From: Liopterus haemorrhoidalis
Lineage: Eukaryota > Arthropoda > Insecta > Coleoptera > Dytiscidae
Length of the DNA stretch: 64,000 nucleotides
Reading direction: 5' to 3'
NCBI GenBank assembly: GCA_963971575.1
Contig: OZ020620.1
Location: 40,276,924-40,340,923, forward strand
The translations under genes and the position numbers were made by a program. Under the pieces are notes generated by a model. It was not told the origin of the DNA. It made no database searches and was given only the letters and a program-made list of their open reading frames with translations. Positions 41,785 to 54,557 of the stretch are shown here, piece after piece (position 1 is the stretch's first letter; each line of letters opens with the position of its first letter).

Positions 41785-42219
41785 TTGAATGCTCTACTCG
41801 TAGGGAAAGATTGTATCGACGAAGGAGAACAAAACGCACCATTTAATTTTGCTACTACTGTATCTTTTGGTGGAGGTTCAATTATGGTGTGGGGTGGAAT
41901 ATGTTTGGGAGCTCGCACAAAGTTAGTGGTGATTGATGGCGGAGCGTTAACTGCAGATAGGTACATCAGAGATATTCTTCAAGATCATGTTGTACCTTTT
42001 GCCCTATATATCGAAGAAAATTTCACCCTAACGCTGGATAATGCGAGCCCACACATCGCCCACTGTGTAACAGACTTTTTTAATCAAGTGGGTATAACAA
42101 CAATGGGTTGGCCAGCGTGCTCTCCTGACAACCTGATTGAACATTATTCCAAAAAACATCGTACTAGAAGATTATCTGAGAGATATCAACAATATGTGCA
42201 CTACAGGGAAAATAATTAG
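41785..42219 (+). pseudogene. Tc1 transposase, catalytic part
   Basis: The frame reads VSFGGGSIMVWGGICLGART, LTADRYIRDILQDHVVPF, then TLTLDNASPHIAHCVTDFFN (second catalytic aspartate in LDNA.PH) and WPACSPDNLIEHYSK, where IEH carries the third catalytic glutamate of DD34E. The block before FGGGS with the first aspartate and the helix-turn-helix is deleted. LNP of SPDLNPIEH is altered to SPDNLIEH. No frame break within the remainder. Confidence 0.9.
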
Positions 42220-42390
42220 ATTTTTATATCTGTTCCTTTAAATTTGCCGGTGTGTGTATTTGGTTGTGATTTAAATATTTTGTCATTGAAATAATCATGC
42301 ATATTTTCCGTTCTTAAAATATAATCTGTCGTTAATAAACCTTATTTTGTGGGGCCGAAAAATGGAACTCCTTTGAAAATGTCGAAACTA

Positions 42391-42762
42391 CCCAGCAAAC
42401 ATTTTTATACGGGCCAGTACTGGTAAAGCACATACTCCCCGGCATTGAAAGTAATGGGCCAGTACCCCGGTGTCCCCGTGGCCGTTACTGGCCCATTGAT
42501 GTATCAGTTGCTGGCCCAGCAACGGTAAAGTGCAAAATAATCGCATTAGTTGCAAGATTTATTTCTGATGGTTTTAAGTAAAAAGTATGAGTGAAGAAGA
42601 GTGCTTATAAAATGCTGGTAAAGTACTTCGTATAGGCGGAATGCGAAATACAAATGTGAAGTACATTATTAATACTGGGGTTGCACTTACTTTTGGTGCC
42701 AGTAATTTACCAGCATAAAAGCAGTTTGCCAGCATTCGGCCGTTAGTTGAATGTTTGCTGGG
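42391..42762. mobile_element. CCCAGCAAACATT MITE
   Basis: Ends CCCAGCAAACATT and AATGTTTGCTGGG, flanked by TA (42389-42390, 42763-42764). Multiple GGGCCAGTA/TACTGGCCC and CCAGCA motifs inside. No coding sequence. MITEs with this terminal sequence are widespread in insects. Confidence 0.85.
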
Positions 42763-42764
42763 TA

Positions 42765-43454
42765 GTCATTAATTTTTCAGTAAAAATAATAATAATGAGA
42801 AATTAACGATTTGTTTTCATTTAGTATTAAATATTGAAAAATTTGGTTTGTCGATATTATTTTCTCTTAATAATTTCAAAATCACATTATTTTCGTATTA
42901 TGGTTTACACAATAAACTATTCTGTCCAAAAGTTGCATCACTTTGCTCACATTGAATGCAGTGACCAGAAAGAACGTTTTTGTATGAAAAATGAGAAAAA
43001 CGACATTGAAAAATTGGTGTACGCCCACATTTAGAAAACATTTCAACGAATCTAGAATACCGTGTTAAAGTGAAGAACGAACAGCTGACTTTTGACAATT
43101 ATTTGCAAACACGTCTGCTACTACAAACCCAAAAAGTAGAATCTAATTTTAAAAACTTTTAAAGATGTTTACGATATAGATATATGAATATTGAGAGTAT
43201 TTAATCACGCAAATAGATTTTAAAATTTTATCCATGGCCGACTTTTATATAAGTGCAAATAGGCAGTGCAAATAATAATTATAATAACCAATTTATTATA
43301 ATTCTAAAGATATAAAGATTTTATCTTATTTAATTTTTAATTTAAATCTTTAAAGTTTGTTTTCTACGCTACGATCAATTTAACTTCGTGCGATTATTTA
43401 AACAGCAGCTCTCTCATTTTTCGGCCACGCAACTATTTTGTCCTAGACACTGCC
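42765..43454. other. AT-rich region, nothing recognised
   Basis: Open frames at 42834-43034 have no family resemblance and are not called. Confidence 0.35.
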
Positions 43455-43620
43455 AATATCTCTATGTAAATTCCCCTTGCGTCGCACCGTAACGGATACT
43501 CTAGTTCAATATTCTTCGTAAGAATACGTTGGGACATTGCCCTGAGCTATTAAATTAGCTACACTATGTCACGACAAGTGCAGCATCTAGTCGACTGTGT
43601 CCCAGTTACTGAAATGTGAA
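43455..43620. repeat. Dispersed repeat F, copy 2
   Basis: Shares CACCGTAACGGATACTCTAG, ATATTCTTCGTAAGA and GGGACATTGCCC with 3430-3570 in the same orientation. Class unknown. Confidence 0.5.
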
Positions 43621-44751
43621 AAGAAAACATACTCCTGTATAAACCAGTAAGAGGTAAAAGAGCGGGGATTCCCCGTCATGAAATTTTCGTGCTACATGAT
43701 GGGTCATCCCCGGTTTCCCCCATATATATACACACCATTTTTTCTAGAAAAAGAGCCCTTTGCTTACCAAGTGCGTGAAACGCCAGTTTAGCATATTAGG
43801 GTGAAAATTTGATGTGCTGAAGGCAAGTCAAACAAATTACTCGAGAGTGCTAAATGTATTTCGCGTAAAAAGTGGCGCTAGCTTTGGCGCTTGGGGCAAG
43901 ACCAGGGTAACTGCGCCTTTTTATTAGAATGTGTATATTCCTGGCCCGGATAAATTTTCTTATTCATTCCATAGGCTGGTGGACCTTATTTTGGGCACCA
44001 TTGCTTTAACATCTATGGAGAACAATTTTTTTCTACTTAGTGCCTTCTCTGTAGTTTGGATCTTCATGGTTGTTCGTCTAATAATGTTGATAGAGTGTTT
44101 ATACCTTTTCTATGCTATGTTTATATAGTTTATACGTTTATAGCTTCCGTCCGTTGTTATTCATTAGCTATTATATATTTATAGCTGAGTCATATTCTTT
44201 AGATATTTTATTAAATATATATATTTATATATATATATATATTATTAAATAATTCAAGTCCATTCAGGAAATTTGTGAACAAAAAATGGTCTGCAGTTCG
44301 GTCTGGATTCGGTCGCCAAGGTGCGGGGGCATTTTACATTCTCGCCTAGATCGGCCCTGATTTCAAGATCTCTTGCTGTGTTTCAGTAAGTATGTATTTT
44401 CCCAAGTTTTTGAAGTCCTCAATTTTAAAAACGTTGTTTTCCAGAATATTATTGAAATTTAGAACGGTTTGGTAGATCGGCACAAGTTGCTTTGACTTTA
44501 GAAAATGAAAAAAACTTCTGGGGTTCGTTCATTGTCGATTAATGTACGAGCAACTCCTTTACCTGGGTTTTTAGGACTGAATTTTAATTTAAGAAAATGA
44601 TACTAATTCTTGGAATGTTACTAATTTTTGGGAATGTTTTTTCCAATGTTTTTTTTTTTTTTTTTTTTAAACAAAAAAAAGTAGAGAACACCATCTGGTT
44701 TGTTTCGAAAAGTGCTCATTTCTGAGAGTTGTCAGTTTTGTCATATGAAGA
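43621..44751. other. Intergenic, nothing recognised
   Basis: Contains opposed GGGGATTCCCC/GGGTCATCCCCGG phrases near 43655-43715 and an AT run at 44215-44250. No gene supported. Confidence 0.35.
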
Positions 44752-44945
44752 ATGGTGTAGTAGTTTTTAGCGTTAGGGAGTTCTTATATTAATAGCTCTT
44801 ATATAGTTCTTATATAAAAGCCTTTCTCGCTTTCAAATTGCGAAAAACTCCCGAAAATTCGAGAAGGACAAAAAAAGGAACGGCATAGTAGTTTTCAGCC
44901 TTAGGCAGTTCATATATTAAGTCTTTCTAGCTTTTAATTTGCGAG
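44752..44945. repeat. Diverged tandem duplication
   Basis: Two units share TAGTAGTTTT(T/C)AGC, TTAGG(G/C)AGTTC, TATATTAA, CCTTTCTCGCTTT/TCTTTCTAGCTTT and AATTTGCG. Period about 130 bp. Not coding. Confidence 0.5.
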
Positions 44946-47100
44946 TCGACCCTATATGAAATTTCTATAAAAAAAGTAAAAAAACAAGATGAGCCCTTTT
45001 CGAAATAATCGATTCACTTAATAGTTACGCCTTGGCGTTACGGTTCAGCTTGGTCCATTAACATTACACTCCATTTTCTTCTAATTATCATCCTGTGTCA
45101 CTTATCTTCATTACCTTTGCTCTGATTCTTCAAATATTTGTTAATCACAGCCATAAATTTTTGGTTAAATTGGTTGTGTGGCGTGAAGAAATGGTGCATA
45201 GTAAAAGTAATCTGCTAATCCCTCCGTTATTTTCTATGTCTATAGTTGGTCTAAATATAAAAACTCTTAAATCTATCTGATCAAGGAATGCCTGTTTGAG
45301 ATTCAGTTGCCAACCAACATTTGTCTATTTATATTATAAATGATTCTTTTATTTTTAAGATTGCATTTGTTGTCGCCCGCATTTCTTCATCTTTAAATAT
45401 TTATTTGATAGTTTTTTAAAATGATTTATTTTAATCCAACGACAGGGGTGAACATTGGCAAAAGGACAAAATACTTGCGTCATTTTCCATGCAAGAATTA
45501 TGATCTTACGAAATTAGTTGTTTTTAAACTTTTTTATGAATGTTTTTATATTTTTTTCTATCTTGTTAACACATATAATGGAGACATAACAATTATAAGT
45601 TTAGAAGATTAATGAATTTATTTTTTGGGTCTTATAAAGTTTCGGGATATCCACATTGTGGCATTTCTAGGATCGATCGAAACGTCAGGGTTGGCTGAAT
45701 AAATTTACTTCATGGAACTTACTTTGAAAGGCCCTTCCACATAGTGGGTTCTAAGACTTGCGAGCGGAATCAAGTCTAAAACCCTAAATGTCCGCCGGTT
45801 GGTTGCTTAGATTATTTATGACAGGAATAAGGGTGTTTGAATTAATGTCTGCATTTTACTTAATCTGCGTTTATGTTTAGTTAAGATTGACGTTAATAAT
45901 TCACTAGAACTTACAATTAAAATGCCTACGAAATCCCATGAGAGACACTCAACACAACCTCACAATCACCGTTTCACCTCACAAGCCGTTAAACACCTCA
46001 CAACACTGACAGTGTTTAACCCGTTATCGAGGTTCGTTCAATTCATTTAAAACTGTCCTCAACACATCCAGACTACTTCTGGTTTACTACACGCTACCGG
46101 GTTTCTCAGCCAAAAGCTTGGGGAGATTCGTCCGACTCCGGTTATGGTTTACTCACGACTCCCCTGTCTCTCACAAGATTTTCCCAGCTCTTTTTTAAAG
46201 TTAATAATTTGATCTCTGAACCCCATTTTTTGTGGTTGTAAAAATAATCAGCTCTCCAATTAACTACAAAAACCTTTTAGATTATCTTAAAGACTAATAT
46301 TTCGATTCCCAATAATTCATAACCCCAAAATAATTAATTTTGACTCTAATTACCATCCATATCACTGAAAATATATCGCAAATCAGCATCTGTGTAAACA
46401 TTCGACCATGTTCTTGAGATAAACGGTGACAACATTTTAAACAAATCATATAATATACGACCGTAAATTCTACTTTTATCTCTCAACATTTAACAAAAAA
46501 AAGTATATATGATAGCTCAACTGATCTTTGAGGATGTACATATGTATTTTATTTCTACTAACAGTGGTTGAGAAACAGTGATCTTGGCTTCACATGAGAA
46601 TGAAGAAGAACATTTAATTACCCTTCTTTTCAATTTAAATATAGATCATAAAATATGTGGTGATTAATTTAGACTAAAAAATATAAAATGCAACACATTA
46701 ACAAGTCAACAAAACGACTCCAAGTATACTTAAAAAATAAGATTTTCTAATTTTAACACACAAATGATGTCACTAACACCATATAATTAATAATTCTGAA
46801 GTTAATAGTGATGTGGGTGTAGAAGAAAAGAAGCGTTATATGTCAATCTATTTTTAATTTATTCTAAATATTTGGGCGCGTGTGATCTAGTGGTTGTAGG
46901 CTTTACACCAAGCGGAACATTGTTGGACTAAATCATGCGGTGAAGTTTTATAGGAGAATGGAACCGAGCCAAAATAAACCAAAACAATATTAGGTTACAA
47001 GTTCTATGTACCAGGTGCATAAATTCAATAATATAAATAGGAAACATGTATACTACTGAAACAAAACTCGTACGGCTTGTTGGACAATATATTTACTATA
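44946..47100. other. Two kilobases without recognised content
   Basis: Small open frames (45095-45280, 45421-45612) lack resemblance or context. The part 45640-46200 is less AT-rich than its surroundings and has CCTCACAA repeats, but no motif I can name. Confidence 0.4.
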
Positions 47101-47150
47101 GGATTACAACGTTTCGCTAAATAATATTTAGCTTCTTTAGGTGCTGTTCT
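47101..47150 (-). ncRNA. Decayed hammerhead-like motif 2
   Basis: Minus order: CTAAAGA (CTGANGA with G to A), one A, stem II GCTAAAT paired with ATTTAGC, then GAAACGTT. Position and shape match the motifs at 9708 and 62541, including the extra base before stem II and the self-complementary ACGT. The lost core G5 and the weak stem I predict no activity. Confidence 0.45.
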
Positions 47151-47754
47151 ATTATAATACATGGAGCTCAAAAGTAGCAACAAAATAAGATATTAGTAAC
47201 CGGTGGAAGATGTGCAGATATAAAGTTGTTCATCGACATGCTATCCGAGTAAAGATTTTAGTTAATTTTTATTTACACTGCTATATGAATAAGAGATTTT
47301 TTTTTGCCGAGGCAGGTCCGAGTCCCTGCCCTTGTATGCTAGTTCTCCAGAGTTTTAATGACTGTTTCTAAGGCTTTTAAAGTTTAGGTTAAGGTCTACT
47401 TTCGTCAATAAGTAATTTTTTATTTGCAAAATTTAAAGCAGTGTAGCGAGCCCTTTTATGTTACTTTACAACGTACCATTTTATATCAACTAGGTAGCGA
47501 GCCTATGATATAATAAGAAGTCTGATCTCCAACTGAAATGAGATTCCTGACTAATGTAATTCGGGTAGTAGACGTAAGTGTTATCCAGGGTTTATCCTTA
47601 CGACACGTGCATTAAATGATATTTATTAGTACTTACCAACCGATTGATCAGGCATCTTGTAATTAGTCTGGATCTTAGCTGTTCACTTAAATTCTTAAAG
47701 GTGAAGGTTTACACACGTTATGTAAGATGGTTTAAAATGAATGAATTTTATTTA
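47151..47754. other. Intergenic, nothing recognised
   Basis: AT-rich; no structure supported. Confidence 0.35.
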
Positions 47755-47940
47755 TTAAAAGTAATATTTACAATTAGTTTAAAAGATTAAAATATAGGTA
47801 TTAAAATAATGAAAAGATTAAAAGAAATAGAATCTGACAGACCACCAGAATGTCGACACAGTGCCTCTGAGAAATCAACAAATTAGATCTTACGCTAACT
47901 GGACCGAATATTTTCTGCCCCCGTCTTCTGAGAGATGTTT
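47755..47940. repeat. Dispersed repeat E, copy 1
   Basis: Shares AGACCACCAGAATG(T/C)CGACA, CAGTGCCTCT and GGACCGAATA with 51005-51185 in direct orientation. Class unknown. Confidence 0.55.
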
Positions 47941-48127
47941 TTATAAGGCATTTCTATGAATTTCTAGGAAGAAGTGTAAAAAGACTGTTCAAGGAATTGT
48001 CAAAGTTATTAGATAATAACGAAGTGGTAGAGCATATATGACGAAAATGAATATGGTTTTCGGTACGCAATTATTTCCCCTAAAAACAGAAGAATATTTT
48101 TATAATTATTACATAAAGCAAGCGCCA

Positions 48128-48718
48128 TTTTTAGGATTTTGTAGGTATGACCACCTAAAAAACACGTATAACGTCACTCATGCGTCTGTCTGTCGGTTTG
48201 TCTGTACGGTAGAAATTGTAGTCTTAACGGCTTAACATAGAAAGTTGAAATTTGGTATGCTTATACAACTCTTTAACACACATATAGGAAAAATACTGCG
48301 AGTTTAAAAAACACATCCCGAGATAAATATAAACAATTATGTATTTAATAAAAAATTAATATTTTTTTAAAATTTTGAGTGACATACCAAATAGAACCTC
48401 TTAATGAGGATCAATGTGGATCAACAAGCAAATTTTATTTTTGAAAAATCAATTTTTTAAAGGGATTTTTGGCAAAAATATGTCATGGCTATATTATGGC
48501 TAATAATGTTATGGATTTTTTGTATTTATGACTAGCATGGTGTGTGTCTTTTTATGAAATTAAAAATATAATAAAAAATTAACATCTGAGGACCGAGGTT
48601 TGAACACCACACCAACACATTGTTAATATAACAAATATTCGTAGACATCCAGTATTATGTTGGCTTCTTACACTAATTAAATACCTACAAAACACTGAAA
48701 TGTGTGAAAATTCACACT
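48128..48718 (+). mobile_element. Helentron-type family B, copy 3
   Basis: Plus orientation: TTAGGATTTTGTAGGTATGA, a GTCTGTCTGTCGG core at 48185, TTGAAATTTGGTATGCTTAT, then a shortened body and the inverse repeat AATACCTACAAAACACTG with hairpin GTGTGAA/TTCACAC at 48702-48717. The shortest of the three bounded copies (591 bp). A GTTTGAAC phrase at 48598 may be a remnant of the tRNA-like module. Confidence 0.75.
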
Positions 48719-48808
48719 TTACATCTAACACATCTTTACATTTTAACACAAAAGAAAACTCCAAAAAAATCTTCGTTAATTTTGCATCAACCCAATAAAT
48801 ACGAAATA

Positions 48809-49201
48809 AAGTCTGTTCCAAACGGTTAGGCGGAACTAGATTTTGCAATCTAGTTACTTTCATCGTTTAAATCGTGCTTTTAGGCCGTTTTGTTTAAGCT
48901 TTGTATATCATACTTACAATAAACATTTTTTGGTTAAGGTTAATATCATTTTCTTTATATTTTGATTTTTTGTGTCATTCTCAATACAAATTTCCTATTT
49001 ATTTATTTTTTTGTCATTAAAATATGTAAAAAAAATAATTTAATTTTGACATGTCATTCGTTTTCATGGTTTCATTGTTGGAATTTTAAATTTTGACATT
49101 CCAACGTGAAAAATGAAATAACCCAAGCAAGGTCTCTTCTCGTGACAACCTAAAAGAACGAAATTCCCATTTAGTTCCGCCTAACCGTTTGGTACATACT
49201 G
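48809..49201. mobile_element. GGCGGAACTA TIR family, copy 2
   Basis: Ends AAGTCTGTTCCAAACGGTTA then GGCGGAACTAG, and AGTTCCGCCTAACCGTTTGG then TACATACTG, each side followed by TA. Body shares CCCAAGCAAGGTC with the other copies. Confidence 0.85.
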
Positions 49202-49203
49202 TA

Positions 49204-50368
49204 AATTAATAAATTATTTTTCAGCTAAAGATTTTTCACAAAAAAATATTTCCGTTTGATTGAGCAAGAGATGCAGTGAGCTCTTAAATATATATACGTA
49301 ATGCATAGAAAATATGCTATGGCCAGTTATTTCCCGACGTTAACATTAAAACCGAAGTAAAAACTGTTAAATAACTCAATGTTTTAATTTAAAATAGTAA
49401 TATGTATGGTGGGCCTTTATTTAATAATTAAGTGGGCCCAAGCCTAGCGATCGCGAAGGGAAGATGTCTAATATTGGACAGTAACTCAAATGAAGTTGAA
49501 TTGTTTCACGATTTTAAAAAGATTAATAACCACTGCTCTAATAAATCTTACGTGTGGCATCGTTATTTAATAAATGACAAATTTAATTCCACTAAACGCT
49601 ACAATGTATTATTAATTAGTAAATAACTTAATTTAATAGTTCATAAAGTATGAATTATGATCTTAAACAACAAGAAGAATCTTTAAAATTACTTGTACAT
49701 ACTGCCAACCTAAAAACTTCCTATTACCACTTCTTAAAATAATAATTGTAAAATTTCGAAATCGCACTCGACCGCCAGATAAAAGGTGTATTCCTGTATG
49801 CAGAGAGAAATATAGGTTATTATTTAAAGTAAGCTATATATTATTGCACTTAAGTTTATATATATTATTCCGTAAATTAGCTAAGATTTTTGAACTCTTG
49901 CCAAATATCATCTTTGAATTTATATACTTTCATCGAAAATCTTAAGAAATTACCTGTAAGATGAAAGTTTAATGTAGAAAAATCGTATTTAGTATATTTT
50001 GAAAATGTTATGTATTTTTATACTTTATATTTATATTTATATTAAAATATTTATAAATATTGATGCTATAAATAAAATATTAGTAACAGTTTGAAGAATT
50101 TATAACATGTTTCTGTTAACTAAGAACATGGCATAGGTTTGCCAGTACGCCCAATTCTTTTTCCACGGAATTCCATATGCACTATTTAACAAAAAAAGAT
50201 CGGTGTTAAGTTTCGATTGGTCCTATTATCCCTGCATAGGTGGTAAGCAGGGTGAGGGGGAAGGCTGTACGTTTTTCAGATTGTCTAATAAACAGTTCAT
50301 AGAAGTTTTTGTCTTATTTATACATGTTTGTAGTTAATTGTTTTAAAATAAGTTATTATACGTACATA
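49204..50368. other. AT-rich region, nothing recognised
   Basis: No gene or bounded element found. Confidence 0.4.
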
Positions 50369-50770
50369 TAGGCTATTCCAAACGTTTAGGCGGAACTAGA
50401 TTTTGCAGTTACTTTCATCATTTGAATTGTGCTTTTTGGCAGTTTTGTTTAAGCTTTGTAAATCATACTTACAATAAAAAAATTTTGGTTAAGGTTAATA
50501 TCATTTTAAAATGTAATTTTCTTTATATTTTGATTTTTTGAGTCATTCTTAATACAAATATCCCATTTATTTATTTTTTTGTCATTAAAATAAGTAAAAA
50601 AATATTTTATTTTTGTCATATGTCATTCGTTTCAATGGTTTCACTGTTGGAATTTTAAACTCTCATATAACAAAATCAAACAAGAAATAACCCAAGCAAG
50701 GTCCCTTCTCGTGACAAACTTAAAGAACGAAATTCCCAATTAGTTCCGCGTAAACGTTTGGAATAGTTTG
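50369..50770. mobile_element. GGCGGAACTA TIR family, copy 3
   Basis: Ends TAGGCTATTCCAAACGTTTA then GGCGGAACTAG, and AGTTCCGCGTAAACGTTTGG then AATAGTTTG, flanked by TA. Co-linear with 39015-39419 and 48809-49201. Confidence 0.85.
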
Positions 50771-50811
<41 letters not shown>

Positions 50812-50812
50812 A

Positions 50813-50880
50813 CAGTGGATATCATTTATAAAGACATTTTGGTTTTGGTCCTTTAACGTCGTTATAAAAGATATCCACTG
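50813..50880. mobile_element. 68-bp Tigger-type mini element
   Basis: CAGTGGATATCATTTATAA and TTATAAAAGATATCCACTG are near-perfect inverses, flanked by TA, right after an AT run. CAGTGG ends with a TA target are typical of pogo/Tigger. At 68 bp it is close to two TIRs with almost no interior. Confidence 0.75.
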
Positions 50881-51004
50881 TATATGTATCTAGCAAGATA
50901 TATTGCAAAAACAAAGAACAAATACAGGGACATGGTCAATGAAACTGGCAACTAAAAACATATTCAGAAATATTTCGTGCCCTCATGGGTAAGTTTGAAA
51001 GATT

Positions 51005-51185
51005 TAAGATATAGGTATTAAAATAATTTAAAAATAAAACACAGAATCGAATAGACCACCAGAATGCCGACACAGTGCCTCTTAGAATTCAACAACTTAC
51101 CGGACCGAATACTTTCTGACCCTTCTTCAGAGAGATGGGGGTTTATATAAGGGGGCTAGTAGCGTTTCTAGGAAAAAAGGTTTAA
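51005..51185. repeat. Dispersed repeat E, copy 2
   Basis: Direct copy of 47755-47940 (AGACCACCAGAATGCCGACA, CAGTGCCTCT, GGACCGAATA). No termini identified. Confidence 0.55.
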
Positions 51186-52132
51186 TAATTCTTAAATTAT
51201 ATGTCAGCATCTGTCATTTGGAGGATTAATTAACATTATAAAAAATGGAGGAGAGAATTTCATAAGAAAGACATTCAAAAAGGGAACCCACTGCGCTAAA
51301 AGTAATTTTTAAGAAACTCAAAAAATGTTATCCTACACCTTTATATTTATTTGTTTGTTTTTTGTTGCAGGTAAGGGACTTTTCATGATTTTATATTGAT
51401 GAAAAATGTCATGTGAGTATAAAACCACCAAAGAATTAAATTAATATTTATAGTAGACATTGAGGAATCAAAAACAACGAAAATATATTGTATTCATTAA
51501 GAAATTTAGTGGACAACTTGAAAATATAGTGTATACAATAATACATATAATATTATTCCCTAGACAATAATTTTATGTGACAATTATTTTACAGAAATGT
51601 GTGCCAAATATTAAACACGTTCTTAAAGATATGACTCGACTCTAGGCTCTAATCTTTAGAGCAGCGGTTTTTAAACAGGGGTCCGTGACAATTTTGACAT
51701 TAACTTTACATCCCCCAACTTTTCGCTTTTATTCAAATAGGTAAATCATTTAATAAAAATCCTACATGGTCAAGACTTTTTGTATTTGTTGTTATCTAAC
51801 TAATTATTGACATAACTAAACAATAATTAGTAAAAATTTAATTATTTTTATTCAGCTGCAAATTATTTACAGAAAACATATTATAATAAGATCTATTTTG
51901 ACCAATATTTGACCAAGAAATGTTTACATGAGTTTAACGACGAAGTGGAAATGGAAGAAATAACCGAGTTCCAAACCCCTACTATAAATAGACTTTAATA
52001 TTTTATTCTCAAACCGGGACAATTTTGAGATTTTGCTCAGAATAGAAAATAGCGCCTTCTACTCTAAGTACTTATGATTAAAAGGCTAAATAAATGGTGG
52101 TTAAAAAAAAAAAAAAACAAAAATTACGTATA
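51186..52132. other. AT-rich region with one hAT-like end
   Basis: CAGCGGTTTTTAAACAGGGG then TCCGTGA at 51662 resembles a hAT end; the partner was not found. No gene. Confidence 0.4.
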
Positions 52133-52607
52133 ATCTGTCTCAATTTGTAATACGAAACTAGGTCTGGTTACTTTGGTGACTGTTGTGGTGTAAATAGACT
52201 TTTTTGAAACCATGTAAACTTGTAAATCTGGCTTTTACATTTTTTGTGAAGTTTCATTATACTGAGGTTATATTCACTCAAAAACTACATGTCAGATACG
52301 AAATTGACATGTCAAAATTGTGATTGACATGTCTAATATTTTGAATTATATACAAATATTTATTTCATCTTATTTCGTTTATTCATATTTTCTGTTCTGG
52401 TTGCATAAAATATATTTCAAATACTTGTCAATTAGTGTTTTATACAATTTGTGTTAGTAAGTTGACATATAATTTAATGTCAAGTATGAATTGTCAAATA
52501 TTTTGAAAGGTGTTACTTCAGAATTACCACCCTAAGATGATATTTTAAATATACAACATAAAAAATGAAGTTTCCCTGTTAGTTTCGTATTACAAATTGA
52601 GACAGAT
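52133..52607. mobile_element. TIR element, superfamily unknown
   Basis: Ends ATCTGTCTCAATTTGTAATA then CGAAACTA, and TAGTTTCGTATTACAAATTG then AGACAGAT, are exact inverses of about 28 bp. Repeated ATTGACATGTC-type phrases inside. Target copy ambiguous (TATA/AATA). No coding sequence. Confidence 0.75.
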
Positions 52608-52634
52608 AATAGTAATAATTTTTAATTACTCTTA

Positions 52635-53718
52635 GGGCCGAGAGTTCCAGTTCCTAATAAACTCCCTAATAGTTATTAGACACATAATATATTTATGAAG
52701 CTAATAAATTTATTGGTGATTTCCAACTTACAAATTCCCTCTAATAGTTTATTAGCAACATAATTTTTTGTTTTTGTATTGGTATTTCTTATGAAGATAG
52801 TAACACGGTGCAAGAGGGATAGAGCTATACGTAAATTTGTAGAGCTAAAGTGAGATGAAATTTTGACATTGAATATTTTGACATTAAATATTTTGACAAT
52901 AAATAGTTTGACTTTACATTCAATGACATTTATATTTTTTGTGTTACTGTTAAAATGACAATTAAACGGCGTTCAACAAATTTTATCACAGAAAAAGAGG
53001 ACAATATAGATAGAAGAGAAGTTAATAAAAATAGCATTTTATAATACAAAAGTGACTGAAAATAAGAAGACAGCCATATTTTGCTTTATTTTACATTCCT
53101 TAAACAATATGAATTAAACTTATCAGCAATTTTCAGCCACACATCTTTATTATTCTGCCAATAATTGCGTCTGTCTTCTTATTTTCTATTATTTTTATAA
53201 AAATACTAATGCTTAAAGTATTGTTTGTAATGTGTTGTAATCGTAATTGAAATAAATACATATATAAAAATAAAAGACAATGTTTATTTAAAAATATATA
53301 TTTATATATTGTTCTTTATATATTACATTTACAATACATGCCCAAAATATTCTAAAAACGGTTGTCCATAATTTATAAATTCATCCAAACAGATCGTCGA
53401 TTTCGTCAAAATACAACTAAAATGTATATAAAACACTAAAATCACCATTATAGAAATGTTTAAAAACTACCAATTCGTATATTCTTTTAAAAATTATACT
53501 GTTTTTCAATTAAAATTGAAATATTAACACATTTTGCGAACTTGTTTTTGGTTATATTTCACTTTATTAAGCACTTCATGTTGCCTATAAGTTATTAGAC
53601 AAATAAGCCTATTTATTAGCAACCTAATAACTATTTCGGGGTGGAACTCTCGGGAAAAAAAAAATATGTTGCTAATAAACTTATTGGACAGTTTATTAGC
53701 AACTGGAACTCTCGGCCC
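52635..53718. mobile_element. PIF/Harbinger-like element, TTA target
   Basis: Ends GGGCCGAGAGTTCCAGTT and AACTGGAACTCTCGGCCC are exact; TTA lies on both sides (52632-52634, 53719-53721), the Harbinger target. TAATAAACT-type motifs repeat near both ends. A minus-strand phrase NNKDVWLKIADKFNS (about 53150) resembles the Myb/SANT-like protein of Harbingers. The rest is eroded. Confidence 0.8.
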
Positions 53719-53843
53719 TTAATTGAACATAACTTATTATTAATGTTTATCACTACCGTTAAATAAAAAAAAAAATCTTTGTTATTTTTAATTAGTTGCC
53801 TATTCGCCATTTTCCGAAGCTGCACTTTTTGTACTATATGTAA

Positions 53844-54043
53844 CATGAGTTCAAAAAGAAATCCCGTAAGGCTATGGAAAAATAAAATAATGTCTAATGC
53901 AAGCTTTATATAAATATGATATAAACAATACAAACTTATGACAACAACAACAGTGATGACAGTTAATTAATTCTAAAGTTTGCTGTTGACTTTACTTTTA
54001 TTTTCCATAGCCAATCCTTATGTAATTTCTTTTTGAACTCATG
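53844..54043. mobile_element. 200-bp MITE with about 40-bp TIRs
   Basis: CATGAGTTCAAAAAGAAAT, then CCGTAAGG, TATGGAAAA on the left and their inverse on the right, ending GAACTCATG followed by GTA. TA-type target likely. No coding sequence. Confidence 0.75.
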
Positions 54044-54540
54044 GTATATTCGGCACGTAGTAATTTTTACTAAATATTCGGGACAAGATGACAAACTGGC
54101 CGGGACGCCGGGACCATACCTTCAAACCTGGACAGTCGTATGGTAAGCCTAACTATAAAGCATGCATTTTCAGCAGTTGAAACAATGCAACATTTTTTCA
54201 CGTTTAAACAAAATTTAAAAGATGCTAAAACAGATTTTGCATTGTTGCATTTGGAAAAAAATATTGAAAAAAACTTTCTACTAAACCAAAAGTCACAAAA
54301 AAAAAAACCAAAATGACAGATTTTTTTGTTCTCTACATTATAAATATTTAAATTTTTGTGAACCTTATAGCGTGGTGCCTTTTCCAGTGCTGGGTCCAAT
54401 TGGGTCAAATTGGTCCAATGGGGGATAGGCATGATTTTTATTATTTTTTTTATTATATTCCTCTTGTTGCATATAAACATAAAAAACAGTTTTGCTTTTT
54501 TTTTAGTTTAAAGGCTTAAAAAAATCATAAATGTATGTAG
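54044..54540. other. Intergenic with hAT-like phrases
   Basis: ATTCGGGAC, CGCCGGGACCATACCTT and TATGGTAAGCCTA near 54075-54150 look like ends of the GGTCACC/GGTNACC hAT group. A plus-strand phrase FSAVETMQHFFTFKQ has no certain family. No element can be bounded. Confidence 0.35.
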
Positions 54541-54557
54541 CGCGCGAAAACGACGTG

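Larger units (their letters stand above)
41531..42261 (+). mobile_element. Tc1-like element, internally deleted
   Basis: TIRs AATACACACACCGGC(AAATT) and TTTGCCGGTGTGTGTATT. The left TIR is split by a small hAT MITE (41547-41707). The interior keeps the second half of a Tc1 transposase, so the element is defective. Confidence 0.85.

Noticed and set aside
45095..45612. Two 60-residue frames in unique-looking DNA
   Set aside because: No family resemblance, no splice or promoter context, and lengths expected by chance.
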